In this document: positions 1 through 10,960 of the stretch, in pieces
Position numbering within the stretch: position 1 is the stretch's first letter
Layout of the letters: each line of letters begins with the position of its first letter
Source of the DNA: Canna indica
Lineage: Eukaryota > Streptophyta > Magnoliopsida > Zingiberales > Cannaceae
Length of the DNA stretch: 64,000 nt
NCBI GenBank assembly: GCA_034359265.1
Contig: CP136898.1
Location: forward strand, 50,519,501-50,583,500
Direction: 5' to 3'
Notes under the pieces: generated by a model
Database searches by the model: none
Seen by the model: the letters and a program-made list of their open reading frames with translations, nothing else
What the model was told of the DNA's origin: nothing
Program-made: the position numbers and the translations under genes

Positions 1-773
1 TGATACTCTATCCTTTTATCAAGTGATATTTGGATCGAGCATAAGGTATGGACTGCATCATCCTTATATTGCTCGATCTGGTTTCTTGATTCCTGAGTAG
101 ACTGACTTAACAAAGAACATTGATACCCCTATCAATTCATTTGAGCATGACCATGCATTTCCTCAATCACATTCATTAAGGGGCTAGAGATATCTCTCTC
201 ATATATGAGAGGGATAAATTCTTTCACGACTACACATATTCCTATGCTTGATTCATTTCATGTCCAACTGTAGTCCTTATCACCACCCAGTTAAAGATGA
301 TGTTAGACTAGGTCAAAACACAGAATTCCTCATGTAGGAATCCATGATGACATCAGGTCGGAGAACTGGCGTATCACTACCGTTATGAGATACTAAAGAT
401 ATTATCCACGTAGTATTCTCATAATGGGTCTGTTCGACAACATGTTCTCCAACATGTGTCTATGATCTGACTTTGATATGGCATATCCGTGACCAATAAA
501 ATATTATCATCGTTAGTTAGACTGTATACTAGTCTTCATTCATTATCGTTCCAAGACAATGACCGACTAGGGACTATTTAGAATAGGATTCCAACTGTCT
601 TAGGATTTTACTATCATGTCTCGTACTTGATGACCATTAGGCGGAATCAACTATTCAAGTAGTCTATTATCAAGTCAAACATGCTCACAATGAATAACAA
701 GATGTTCTATTTAAAACAAATGGAAGGCTACAATGATAATATTGTTCCATTGGCCTAGGGTACATTATTGACA
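1..773 (-). repeat. 3' LTR of copia element A, cut by the window edge
   Basis: Read on the minus strand, a polypurine tract (AGTGCAAGTGGGAGAT, 774-789) is followed directly by TGTCAATAATG at 773. That is the normal junction between the internal region and the 3' LTR of a Ty1/copia element. The LTR therefore runs leftward from 773 and leaves the window at base 1, so its other end and its target duplication cannot be seen. No reading frame in the stretch is convincing. The RNase H remnant at 774-1409 lies immediately upstream on the same strand and supports the orientation. Confidence 0.75.
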
Positions 774-1409
774 ATCTCCCACTTGCACTAGGCCCAATCA
801 TCCATGTATCTCATACCCAATGATCTATAATCGCTATCATGCTTTGACTACGGGAGCAGTTTAGTCAATGGATCATAAATATAGTCATTAGCATGTACTT
901 TCCATATCCTCACATCTCCCCTCTCAATGATTTCTCGAATGAGATGAAAACGTCTAATGTGTTTGGATCGCTAATGTGATCTGGGTTCCTTAGTCTGTGT
1001 AACGGCTCCATTGTTGTCACAATAGAGGTCCACTGGGTTTGAGATGCTAGTAACAACACCCAGTCTAGAGATGAACTTCCTTATCCAAACGACCTCCTTA
1101 GCAGCATCCGATGTAGCTATGTACTCGGCCTCTGTAGTTGAATCAACCATGGTGTCTTGCTTTGGACTTTTCCAGCTAACAACACCTTCATTCAAACAAA
1201 ACACAAAACTTGATTGCGATATAAAATCATCTATATCAGATTGGAAGCTAGCATCGGTGTAACCACTTACAACCAACTCACTTTTCAATCCTCCATAAAC
1301 CACGAACACATCCTTAGTCATTCTTAAGTAGTTAAAAATGCTCTTGACTGTGGTCCAGTGACACTCACCGGGATCTGACTGGTATCTACTAGTCAAGCTC
1401 AATGCGTAC
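774..1409 (-). pseudogene. copia RNase H domain (3' end of pol), element A
   Basis: An open frame of 143 codons (1402-971, minus) carries the copia RNase H signature: a GYTDASFQSD block, a TTEAEYIA block about 65 residues later, and DLYCDNNGA near the end. RNase H removes the RNA strand during reverse transcription. The frame breaks before the polypurine tract. Its upstream continuation is absent here because a CACTA transposon sits between 1409 and 13204. Removing the insert and one TAC copy brings the two sides back into the same reading frame, although an in-frame stop lies just upstream of the junction. The element is non-functional. Confidence 0.85.
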
Positions 1410-1439
1410 CGCTACTAAAAAATTGGTGTTTTGTGATGG

Positions 1440-1520
1440 ACACCGCCGTCGCAAAACGGTCACTGAAGACCTTTTGCGACGGCAGGGGCAGTCGTAAAGT
1501 TCAGTAGCAAAACAGAAATT
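1440..1520. repeat. left sub-terminal repeat block of the CACTA element
   Basis: The motif GCCGTCGC (1445-1452) is followed by its reverse complement GCGACGGC (1476-1483) and related CGTCGCAA/TTGCGAC words. In the En/Spm family such sub-terminal motifs bind the element's TNPA protein. That role is inferred here from position and repetition. Confidence 0.6.
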
Positions 1521-1686
1521 TCATCAAACAACATGCGTGCATGACTCTATTTATATTGACGTATTCCGTATTCAGAGACATTTCATGAAACATTATCCGT
1601 GCATTAGTCTATATATAGTCCTTTAGATATATTCGCAGAGATTTTATCAAGTAACTTGAATGTGCCCTGGATGAGGAAGACAAGAT

Positions 1687-2150
1687 GCTCATGTAGATCT
1701 TGTTGTAGTTCTTGTAATCGACGACATTGAGGGAGAAGATTTTCTCGTCGAGGACGCGACTGAGGTCGTATATCTTGTCGCTCTTCTCGAAGAGGTGGGA
1801 GGAGAAGAACTGGTAGGTGCGGGCATCGTAGAGGTTGATCCAGTAGGCGGTGGGCATGATGATGTAGACCAACATGATGAAGCCCGCTAAGATGTGGAAG
1901 AGCACGAAGGGCGGTGCAGCGATGGGGCTGCCGAGCCAGCTAGTGGCCACCGCCCAGTCGATGCCGATGGAGTCGAGCCCACGCCGACGCCCTTGGAACC
2001 AGAGCTGAACTACTGCACCACGACGAATTTCTTCCAGATCCAGAAGATGAAGGAGAGGGAGGAGATGGCGGGGAAGAAGAAGTTGGGGATGATGTAGTAG
2101 GCGAAGCTGCAAACTAGGACGATCAAGAAGAACTGGAATCGCGAGACACC
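1687..2150 (-). pseudogene. captured fragment of an oligopeptide transporter (OPT family) gene
   Basis: Two overlapping minus-strand frames together resemble about 150 residues of a plant OPT transporter, a multi-pass membrane protein that moves small peptides or metal chelates. The first frame (from about 2138) gives a hydrophobic helix and the words FAYYIIPNFFFP and FIFWIWKK. The second (about 2004-1687) gives GLDSIGIDWA, then LGSPIAAP, a helix, IMPTAYWINLYDA, FSSHLFEK and SRVLDEKIFSLN. These are typical of OPT proteins. A frame change near 2005-2020 links the two. The rest of the roughly 700-residue family protein is absent, and a stop follows at 1609. It lies wholly inside the CACTA element, so it is best read as transposon-captured exon sequence. 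Assignment is from memory of the family, without a search. Confidence 0.72.
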
Positions 2151-2211
2151 GCCCTTCGGTCGTGAAGCCGCGTGGAGGACGATGTATAGTTGTAGTGTTT
2201 GTACCAAACAC

Positions 2212-3185
2212 TACAATGGCCCGGCGGCGACTCCTGCAGCGGCGGAGGTGAAGCCGCGTGAGGTAAGGTTATTTTTATAAGCATGCAGGGTATGTCTGGT
2301 TAATAACCCGACCTCATGTGCTGACGTGACGTGGATTATTTTATTAATCCTCAGCATTTTCTTTTATTGTAAATATATATTTGATGATGCGATAGTTAGG
2401 TATTTTTTTATTATTTTTGATACAAGTCACAATGTCATATCATCGTTGAAACGGTAAACTTAATGGATGGTTGACGTTCGGATAGAAATTGAAATAAAAT
2501 TAAAGTTGAAGTATAGAATTGATTCAAATAAAAAGTCGGAACATAATTGAAAAAATATCCAAAGTTGAGGATATATCATGTAATTTTAGGATAATTATTT
2601 TTGTTTGAAAGTTATATAATTACCCCAAATAGCACTTAATTAATTTCTACTTCATTATCTCTCTCCCTAAATATCTTACGAAAAGGAAGATAGGAAGTCA
2701 AATACATGGATGGTTAGCTCATAGCATCTTAGATGATAAATTACTTGCCCGGTAAGCATAAGGTTAACAAATATACATTAATTATATGTTCTATCATGAA
2801 ATGTTGAGACAACTAAAAAGTTACTTGTTAATTAGCACATACACATCATTCATGATTCAAGCATCAAGTTTTCAATCTCAAAAATTATCTAACTCCTGTA
2901 CGAGAAAAGTTTTCAATCTCAAAAAGTTCTACGAAGCAAGACAGGACTGCTCGTTCTGCAGCAGAGGCCTAATTAATTTATTTTAGTTACCATCTCTATT
3001 GCTCATAATCTGGCCCATTCTAGAATAAGACATAAAAACTGCTGACACATTGCAGTATAATTATACAAGACCTGCGCACACTGAACTTCTAAATATTTTT
3101 AGGATTGCCTTACCACCTCTCAAAAATTCTTGGCTACGAAAAAAAGTTGTGAAGATCATAAAAGAAAGTAAACAATTATCCTAAT
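2212..3185. other. CACTA interior, no gene recognised
   Basis: A GC-rich start (2215-2270) contains GGCTTCAC/GTGAAGCCGCG words that also occur beside the OPT fragment, suggesting a small duplication in the captured DNA. The remainder is AT-rich non-coding sequence with only short chance frames. It may include intron or flanking DNA of the captured gene, but nothing shows this directly. Confidence 0.4.
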
Positions 3186-4031
3186 TATGGTTTAAAATCT
3201 CGGTACCGGTATCAATTTCGGTCATTGGTCGGTACCAGTACCGTACCGTACCGTACCATACCGACACACGGTACGGTCCGGTACGGTCCGGTACGGAAAT
3301 TGTATACCGGTGGGTTTTTTTTTAAAAAGAAATAACTTCAAATCTCCAATAACCATATAATTGATGAAGAAATGTTTCAAATCAATATTCAAATGTCAAA
3401 TAAATGAATACAATGTTTAAAAGTCATTTGGTATTGTATTAGAGTTTTTCACGGATACAAGAGAATCATTATATTAGAATTAATATAGGGCGCACTACGA
3501 CTTATGTTGCGCTACGCAGAGTCTTCGGCGGTCCCGCTCCGACGAAATTTTTTAGACCCTTTGGGTTGTGGGCCTGTGTCGCCCTATATTAATTCTAATG
3601 TAATGATTCTCATGTATCTGTGAAAAACCCTAATACAATATCAAACAGTACCCAATTGGGGCTTTATATAGCCCCAAAACAACCCAAACCCGACCCCAAA
3701 TGGCTATATAGCTGTTTGGGGTCACTGTTGATCAAACCAGGCGGTATAGCACCCGGTATGCATGTAATATCGCCCGATATCGAGTGGTATTTGATATATA
3801 CCGCCCAAACCGAGCGGTATTATTCTGAAACATGTGGCCCACAGCCCTGTCAGGCTGTCGGCCACCCGTTGCCAACGGCCAACAGCATTACCGCTTGATA
3901 CTGCCATATACCGTATGGTATACACAATATACCCGGTTTTTTCAAATACCGGGTATATCGAATACCAAAAACCTAAAAAATCGGTAAATACGAGGCTTAC
4001 CGTATCATTTCGGGCGAAATTTTAAACCATG
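3186..4031. mobile_element. hAT-like non-autonomous element with GGTACC-rich ends
   Basis: The left end reads TATGGTTTAAAATCTCG and the reverse complement of the right end CATGGTTTAAAATTTCG, giving short inverted ends. An 8-bp direct repeat ATCCTAAT lies at 3178-3185 and 4032-4039, which fits hAT target duplications. The 846-bp body has runs of GTACCG/CGGTAC near the left end, CGGTAT-type words near the right end and a strong internal hairpin. No transposase is encoded. A Mutator-like origin is possible if the duplication were 9 bp, but the ninth base does not match. Confidence 0.72.
3431..3641. repeat. 62-bp inverted repeat (hairpin) inside the hAT-like element
   Basis: The left arm at 3431-3492 (GTATTGTATTAGAGTTTTTC onward) is nearly the reverse complement of 3580-3641, with about five mismatches. 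The loop of about 87 bp contains CGACTTATG and GGGCGCACTACG words. The hairpin does not coincide with the element ends, so it is a second, inner structure. Confidence 0.75.
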
Positions 4032-4039
4032 ATCCTAAT

Positions 4040-4859
4040 ACCCACTTACTTAGAATTGATAATTTAGGAATTTGCAACTTTTCTCTTATTTCTCTAAATC
4101 CAACTTAAATAAATAAGTAGCTTTCCCTCAAAAAAAAAGAGAAAAAAAGAAAAACTTAGCTTTCTAGATTCTTACTAGATATTCCATCAATCTATGTCCC
4201 TCACGTATAAAATCATTGGCCAATTCTTAACATTTTACAGTGTCTAAAATTAATAAACTACGTACCTCGAACTCGGACCATAATAAATTTTGATTATGCT
4301 GCGGCATGTGGGTCCATGAACGACCCCGGATCCCGAAAGAACCTTTTGATAATAGAGGTGATGTTGCGAGCAACATCGTCCTACTCGACTCTACAACACA
4401 AGTATAACAATATAACTAGTAATTAATTAATTAATAATTATAAAAAATAAACTTTGATAGTAACTTTAGACTGTGTAGCGATATCCGCTGACGTTGGTCA
4501 GTCGATGAAGGTGTATGAGCCCCCTAATTAGGCTCACGAGGCCAACGATGACCTCGAGCCTCCGGGGCTAGTGGTGGTGGTGATCCCCGACCTCTTCACT
4601 TGTCTCGTAAGATTATGGTACAACTAATCATGGAAATAAAACTATATATTAAACCTGAACTGAACTTAAAAACTTGTCTATGCAAAATTAGAATAGATGC
4701 ATATATTTGTTAAAAATGAAAAAGGGCTAAATCAAGTAGAATTAAAAAAAAAAAATAGTGAACTGCAAAAAGATCAAGCATATAAAGATTGTGATTTCTA
4801 AGATATGTATGTGCTACTTTATTCTAATGTGCAGATAAGATTGGACCAACAATACCCAA
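4040..4859. other. CACTA interior, unassigned, with a GC-rich island
   Basis: Mostly AT-rich. A GC-richer stretch at about 4290-4620 contains GACCTCGAGCCTCCGGGG and GTGGTGGTGGTGATCC and could be another captured exon, but neither strand gives a frame I recognise. No RNA gene or further transposon end is seen. Confidence 0.35.
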
Positions 4860-5118
4860 AACTCATCTTTTATAGCTTCCTTAACATTTTTAGGCTCTAC
4901 TTGAGAAACAAAAGCTACATATTGACATAAATTTTTTAGTTTAAATATGTTACCACTCCCGTTGAAGACTCTCCAATGACTTGGTCCATTGGATGATCTC
5001 TTAGCAATCGGTATTCCTTGGGGAGAGGTGGTAGAGCTTCTTCTTCTTCTTCATCTTCAACTTGAGGTTGACTTGAGGATGGAGGTTCTTCATGTTGGGT
5101 TTCCTCATTAATGCACAA
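4860..5118 (-). pseudogene. copia integrase-RT linker remnant
   Basis: The minus-strand frame 5118-4936 (EEPPSSSQPQVEDEEEEEALPP and following) matches the acidic linker at 22193-21696 of copia element B, including the PLPK and LRDHPMD blocks. Sequence to 4860 matches the same region further downstream. The integrase that should lie between gag and this linker is missing: the linker abuts the end of gag at 5121, which marks an internal deletion. Confidence 0.75.
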
Positions 5119-5120
5119 TC

Positions 5121-6158
5121 TTACCTCATTAATGAAATTTCACCAAAATTAAATCTTACCTCATCATCCTTTGCCATCAAGCAAAGATTTGCTTTCTCAC
5201 TCCTTGCCTCTTCTTCACTTGATGAGGCCTCGCTTTCGTCCCATGTAGCCATCATTTCCTTCTTCTTCTTTTTGTACTTTTCTTTCTTGTGAGGGTTGGA
5301 GGTAGTGGCCATCTTTAGAAGCGGGCAATCTTTCCTTAGGTGCCCCGTCTTGTTGCAATTGTAGCATGTGTAGCCACTTCTTCCTTTTCTCATGCCTCCC
5401 TTCATGAAGCTCATGAACCTTTTTGCAAGCATCGTCATTTCTTCAAGGTCATCCGTCTCTTCCTCGGATGACGATGTCTCTTCGGCTCGATGGGATGCTT
5501 TTAAGGCAATGGTTTTGCCTTTTGGAGCCTCTTCTTCTTGATATTGCTTCATGTGGGTCTCATGTGTCATGAAAGACCCAATGATCTTTAATTGGCTCAA
5601 GTCCTTGGCTTCCATGATGGCGGTTACCTTGGGCTCCCAAGATTTTGGAAGGGAGTGGATGAGCTTCCTTACCTTCTCCTCTTCCTTTATTTCCCTGCCA
5701 AGGTTAGCTAAACCATTCGTAATATTTTGGAACCTAGCATGCATGGCATCAATAGACTCATGTGAAAGCATTTTAAACATCTCATAATCATGCATGAGTA
5801 AATTGATTTTTGATTCTTTTACTTGAGAAGTCCCTTCATGGGTGGTCTCTAGGACCTTCCATATTTCATATGCGGACTTGCATGTGGAGATCCTATTAAA
5901 TTCATTAATTGATAAGCCGCAATATAGAGCATTGACGGCCTTGACATTAGCATTAAAAAGATTAATTTCTTCTTGGTCCCATTGGTCCATATCCTTAGTG
6001 GGTTGTTTATACTCTACCAAAATCATTTTCCATACACCCATGTCTAATGATTGAAGGAAGCCATTCATTCGGATCTTCCAATAGGCATAGTTGTTTCCAT
6101 CAAGTAATGGTAGAGTATGGGTAGAGGACCCTTGAGCTAATTGAATTTCACTAGACAT
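5121..6158 (-). pseudogene. copia gag polyprotein (UBN2-type, zinc knuckle)
   Basis: The open frame of 345 codons starts at ATG 6158-6156, just inside the 5' LTR and primer-binding site. Residues 18-60 carry YAYWKIRMNGFLQS, typical of the UBN2/DUF4219 gag of copia elements. A helical central part follows, then a single zinc knuckle CYNCNKTGHLRKDC at about residues 265-278 and a basic, lysine-rich tail. Gag packages the element RNA into virus-like particles. The N-terminal part is intact by eye, but the frame is fused to non-gag sequence after a deletion, so the element has no pol of its own. Very similar gag pieces occur at 28672-32966. Confidence 0.85.
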
Positions 6159-6201
6159 GATGACTTGTAGGGAAGATGGTTAAATCTTAGCCTACTACCT
6201 A

Positions 6202-6215
6202 GCTCTGATACCAAT
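6202..6215 (-). promoter_or_regulatory. primer-binding site (tRNA-Met type)
   Basis: The minus strand reads ATTGGTATCAGAGC immediately after the LTR end. This is the usual plant initiator-tRNA-Met primer site and fixes the LTR/internal boundary. Confidence 0.85.
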
Positions 6216-7592
6216 TGTTGGCTGGACCTTGACATTAGAAGGGGGGTTGAGTAGTGCCAATCCCCTTTTTAAATTTCTTCTTACTTAATTTTGTCTTAGC
6301 TTAATGGAATTGTTCTTTAATGAATGATATGATCACAATTCAATCACAATAATGAAAGCAAGTAAAGAGCAATGCAAACAAAGCAATTTATAGTGGTTCG
6401 GCCAACTGTCTACTCCACTACCTTGGCTCCTTACCAAGGATTTCTAAACACTACTTTATAGATTTTATGTTTCCCTTTGAATACACATGAGGACACCCTT
6501 CTCTCTCACTTGAAGAACACCTCAATCCTATTCACCTAGGCAAAACACAAATCTACAAAGTTGACCCTAAGTGTTTCCTAGTACACCTAGCAAGCTATCT
6601 TAACGAGAAAACAAATTTTAATAAAGATTAAATACAAGGAAAGAGCTAAGGTATCAAAGATTAAACCAAGCTACTTTCCACCGCCTTCTTGTCTTCAACT
6701 CGCAAGATGATGACTCCAAGGATTGCAGCCAAGTTGAAGAAAAAAGAAGCAGCACCTGGATTCGCTGTTGAGAATGGAAGCAGAGGGTGCGCACAGGTGT
6801 AGGTCTTTGATGGCTTTTATGATCTCTTTTAATGCTCAAGTAAGATTGCAAAAAAGTGTCTAATGAAGTTTGGTGAGGGGTATTTATAACCCCTCAGCCG
6901 AACGACCGTTCAACGGATGAAAAATCGACCGTTGAAGCTGTTCGGTCGCAAGGCCGGTCGATCTGTCGGTCGACCAACGGATTGGCTGCAGCGAGTCGCG
7001 CTAACACATGATCGGTCGACCGTTACTCTCAGGCATTTTTTCGCCTCTGTCGGTCGACTGACGCAGCCTATCTATTCTGCCGTTGCCACCTTCGGTCAAC
7101 CGACTGGTCGACTGAATGCCTCGGCCAAGTTCTAGTGATCTTCGGTCGACCGAATAGGCTGCTGCGCCATTCTAATGCCTCGTTCCTTACATGAGGATGT
7201 TTAGTTCCTTACATTTTTACATGCCATTTTTACATGCGCCAGTCAGTCGGTCGACCGAACCCAGGCTGAGGATGTTTAGTTCATTACATTTTTACATGTC
7301 ATTTCTAAGGGTTTGGTTACCAAGTTTCAACTTGAATAACCTTACATTTTAGGCTTGGGATAAACTATCCTAAGGATATATTACATTGAATCTACTTGAC
7401 TTAATCCCCGAGCCTTTCTTCAACGTCTTCTTCTTTCGTTTCTTCGACGATCTTTTTCGTCGTCTTGATTTAACGGATTTGGCATGAGTATCACAATCTC
7501 AACCTGAACTCAAAACTTCATACTATGATTAAATACATGTTTATTATCATCCAAATAAAGATCGAGGCTTAAGACAGACCCTTAAGCCAACA
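6216..7592 (-). repeat. copia 5' LTR (family with GGTCGACC palindromes)
   Basis: The LTR is bounded by TGTTGG...CCAACA, 1377 bp, with the primer site on its inner side. The minus strand has a TATAAATA box (6881-6888). Upstream of that box lie several copies of the palindrome CGGTCGACCG or close variants (about 6940-7260). The same architecture recurs at 11435-12961, 29396-30783 and 33024-34094. The matching 3' LTR is missing. Confidence 0.8.
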
Positions 7593-8067
7593 GGTTGAAC
7601 TGAAATAATGACAAGCTATTTTGTTCCAACTTTATATTAATTACCACTCTTTTTCCTATTTATCCAACCTCTTGATTATTTTAACATACAAAAACTGTAA
7701 AATGTCAGAAACTCGATCTGAACCAGCAAGTTGAGGTGGAAAACTCAAAGGAAAGATCAGAGATATAATCCAAATTCAAAACTTTATGCATTCTTAAATC
7801 TCATTTCCAAAACAAGGTTTTGTTCTAGAAGTTCAACACTAGTAGAGATATTTTCTTATGGAAGGGACTCCACTAAAGAATTTACCATTTGAGTTTGCCC
7901 CAGCGGAGAAATGCTCTGTCTACACTTACCCCTATTGAAACTTTTGGCCGAACAGGTGCTCCTCATAAAGATTTTATAGTAGGGAAAAGTGATAACTACA
8001 ACTAAAAGCTCCAATTATATGCATAAAAAATAAAGAAAACATTGGATACTAAAAGGTGAGAAGCAAC
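7593..8067. other. CACTA interior, no gene recognised
   Basis: AT-rich sequence between the copia fragment and the small LTR element. It resumes at 10961 after the latter. Neither strand holds a convincing coding frame, RNA gene or transposon terminus. Confidence 0.4.
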
Positions 8068-8071
8068 ACAT

Positions 8072-8775
8072 TGTCACGGGCCAATTATTTTGTGCGAAAG
8101 AACCCATGCGACACTCTTGTATCTCGTACAAGGGATAAGCCTATCATCCTGAATTGGGGTTCCCAACTTAATATCGCGGGGCATGCGAAGGTCCACGTAT
8201 CAACCTCGTGCTCCATATACACGCCCCCAAAAGACCATGCTGGCCGAATGGTATTGAAGGCATAAAGTAAAACAATAATTACAGGACTACGGATGCAAAA
8301 AAATATAAAACCGGGTGTAGGACAAGCTCCATAAATTGTCTTGGGCGAAGATCGACTGGTCGCACGCCCATATGGGCAGCTCATTCGTGTTCGCCCAAGG
8401 CAACCGCTTTGTTTGCCAACGCTCTCCTATATTATACATGAGACCCCTAACCCCCAAGTGCCACCCCAAGGTTCCCAAAAGCACGAGTAGCATGACAAAA
8501 ATGTGGCCATGCAATATGGTAATTTTCCATGGCCGCGGCCATGACGAATGCAGAAAACTGCTCCGCTTAGCCGTAGCGCACGCACCAAACGCCGAATGAC
8601 CTCGAAATGCATCCAACTCGTACCGTGGGCCCTCGGGGGATCGTATAAATGATTTTACAAGTACGAACTATAATAAAAGCCAAAATTACTTTGACTCAAT
8701 AACATATTTACAAACATGTAGGGAATATTCTGCCATAATCCATCGTTGCTCGGGCAAATCGAAAAGTCCCTAACA
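8072..8775 (-). repeat. 3' LTR of the small non-coding LTR element
   Basis: The 704-bp repeat aligns over its length with 10263-10956, apart from point changes and a few small indels; for example, about 20 bp near 8185-8210 differ. It ends CTAACA next to the purine tract. Confidence 0.82.
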
Positions 8776-9604
8776 TCCTCCCCCACTTCAAGCTTCGACG
8801 TCCTCGTTGAACTCGCCTCGATCGCACCGCCTTTCAGCATAGGTTGCAATTGTTGAAGTGAATTCTTCAAAAGTAGTTGAAGGGAACCTGCCTGAGTAAC
8901 GACACGCCGCAGTGGGGTTGCAACATGTCGCGTTTCGCCGTGAAGTCCGCCACCAAGAAATGACTACTTGGAACATCGTTGAGTTTCATCATCTCCTATT
9001 GTTGCGAGAAAGGGCTTTGGGATTCCCAAACTCGTTGTTGTTGGGCAATGAGAGTCCCAGACTTGTGGAGCAAACGAGCGCCGTTGAGCAACGCTCGCTT
9101 GGATGGACACCAAGAAGAGGCTACTTGATTCACCAAGTCTCGATCTTCCTGGGCAATGAAAACTCCCAGACTTGAAGAGCATACGAGCGTCGTTGAACAA
9201 AGCTCGTCTCGAGTAACATTTGGGTGTCGTTGTGCAACACCCAAGTGATGAGTAGTTCCTTGGCCGCACCACACTAGAACATTGCCTCCACCACCGCCTT
9301 CTCCAGCTCTACCTCAGCAAGTGCATCGAGCCGACCACTGCTCTAACTTGCCCCCGCAGGGTCATGGTGCCACCTCTGGGTCCATCTCAACAAGCCAAGA
9401 CTTACATTGATAGCTGCTTCCACTTGCCCCCGCAAGGTCATGGCACCCACCACCGAGTCCATGTCAATGAGCCAAGTCGTACGCCGCGCCCTCAGATCAT
9501 GACTTGAGGGATTTGCTCTAATCCAGCCACGACGTCCGCCAACTCTTCGCACTTAAGAGCATTGCTGCCACACCACAGTTGTTCCTCACTAGTGCTTGGT
9601 TTGG

Positions 9605-10090
9605 ACGTGTCAATCTTGCGTCTTAAGAGCCATCTGCTCTACGCACAAATCTTGCGTCCTAGAGGCCATCTTGCCTTGCGCACCAACCTTGCAACTTAGG
9701 GGACATCAGGTCTGCGCTGCGTCTTAGGGGCCATCACCCTAGGCACAAATTTGACAACTCATGAGCCATTTGCTCTACGCTGCGTCTTAGGGGTCATACG
9801 CCCTGCGCACCATACTTGGCGACTCACGAGCCATCGGCTCTGCGCTGTCTTAGGGGACATCGCCCTGCGGACCATCCTTACGTCTTATGAGAGAGTTTGC
9901 TTTGCGCACAATGTACGTCTTACTAGAGATCTGCTCTATGCAGGACTTTGCGTCTTATGAGAGAGTCTGTTATGTGCACCACTTGCGTCTTATGAGAAAT
10001 CTGCTCCGCGCACACGACTTAAGAGACATACTCTCTGCGTGCAAATGACTATATGTCTTAGGGGCCCATTTGCCCTGCGCAAAAGTCACA
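9605..10090. repeat. degenerate tandem repeats of about 38-48 bp
   Basis: A run of roughly eleven units is built on GCGTCTTAGGGGCCATC followed by a GCCCTGCGCAC-type half. Spacing is variable and many positions have changed. It fills about a third of the interior of the small LTR element, where a functional element would carry gag or pol. Confidence 0.7.
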
Positions 10091-10262
10091 GACTTCACAT
10101 CGATCATCGACTGCTTGCCTCCTTGAATACCACAGTCGAAATGTCCATCGACTAGTTTCACTACATCGGCACCTCGAGCGCCATAGACGGAATGCACGTT
10201 TGCTATATCCGCATCGAGGGCTTCCCCACTTGGAGGCTTGTAAATCTCGCTTTGACACCAAC

Positions 10263-10956
10263 TATCATGGGCCAATTGTTTTGTGTGGAAGAACCCGTGC
10301 GACACCCTTGCATCCCATGCAAGGGATAAGTCTATCATTCTAAATTCGTCCCGAATTGGGCTTCCCGACTTAACATCACAGGGCATGCTCTATATTTGTG
10401 CCCCCAAAAGACTATGTTGGTCGAATGGTATTGAAGGTGTAAAGTAAAATAACAATTATAGGAGTATAGACACAAGAAAACATAAAGTCGGGTGTAGGAC
10501 GAGCTCCGCAAATTGTCTTGGGCGAAGATCGACTAGTCGCACGCTCATATCGCCAACTCGTTCGTCTCCGCACAAGGCAACTGCTTTATTTGCCAACACT
10601 CTCCTACATTATACATGAGACCGCTAACCCCCAAGTGCCACCCCCAAGGTTCCCAAAAGCACGAGGAGCATGAAAAAATCGTGGCCATGCGAGATGGTGA
10701 TTTTCCCTGGCCACGACCATGATGAATGCAGGAAAACTACTTCGCTTAGCCGTAGCGCACGCACCAAATGTCAAATGACCTCGAAATGCATCCAACTCAT
10801 ACCGTGGGCCCTCGGGGATCACACAAAGGATTTTACAAATACGTACTATAATAAAAGCCAAAACTACATGGTCTCGAAAACATATTTACAAACATGTATG
10901 GGACAATATTCCGCCATGATCCATCGTTGCTCGGGCAAATCGAAAAGTCCCTAACA
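10263..10956 (-). repeat. 5' LTR of the small non-coding LTR element
   Basis: Partner of 8072-8775. Its inner edge abuts a degenerate primer-binding site at about 10246-10259, and its outer edge abuts the ACAT duplication. Confidence 0.8.
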
Positions 10957-10960
10957 ACAT

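Larger units (their letters stand above)
8072..10956 (-). mobile_element. complete small non-coding LTR retroelement
   Basis: Two direct repeats of about 700 bp (8072-8775 and 10263-10956) flank a 1.49 kb interior. A short target duplication ACAT lies at 8068-8071 and 10957-10960. On the minus strand the LTR starts TGTTAGGGACTTTTCG. A purine-rich tract AAGTGGGGGAGGA precedes the left LTR, and TTGGTGTCAAAGC, a degenerate tRNA-Met primer site, follows the right LTR. The element is therefore minus-oriented. No gag or pol similarity is seen in any frame. Size and structure fit a non-autonomous LARD/TRIM-type derivative. One end of the right LTR has TA where TG is expected. Confidence 0.82.

Noticed and set aside
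1044..1262. Plus-strand open frame of 72 codons
   Set aside because: It is the antisense shadow of the copia RNase H frame on the minus strand.
6940..7260. Regularly recurring GGTCGACC palindromes considered as a CRISPR-like array
   Set aside because: Spacing is irregular, there are no unique equal-length spacers, no cas genes, and the host is a plant. The motif recurs only in LTRs of one retrotransposon family.
8287..9274. Several overlapping open frames on both strands, up to 109 codons
   Set aside because: They lie within the LTR and interior of the small non-coding LTR element, overlap one another on both strands and have no protein-like motif. The GC-richer composition explains them.
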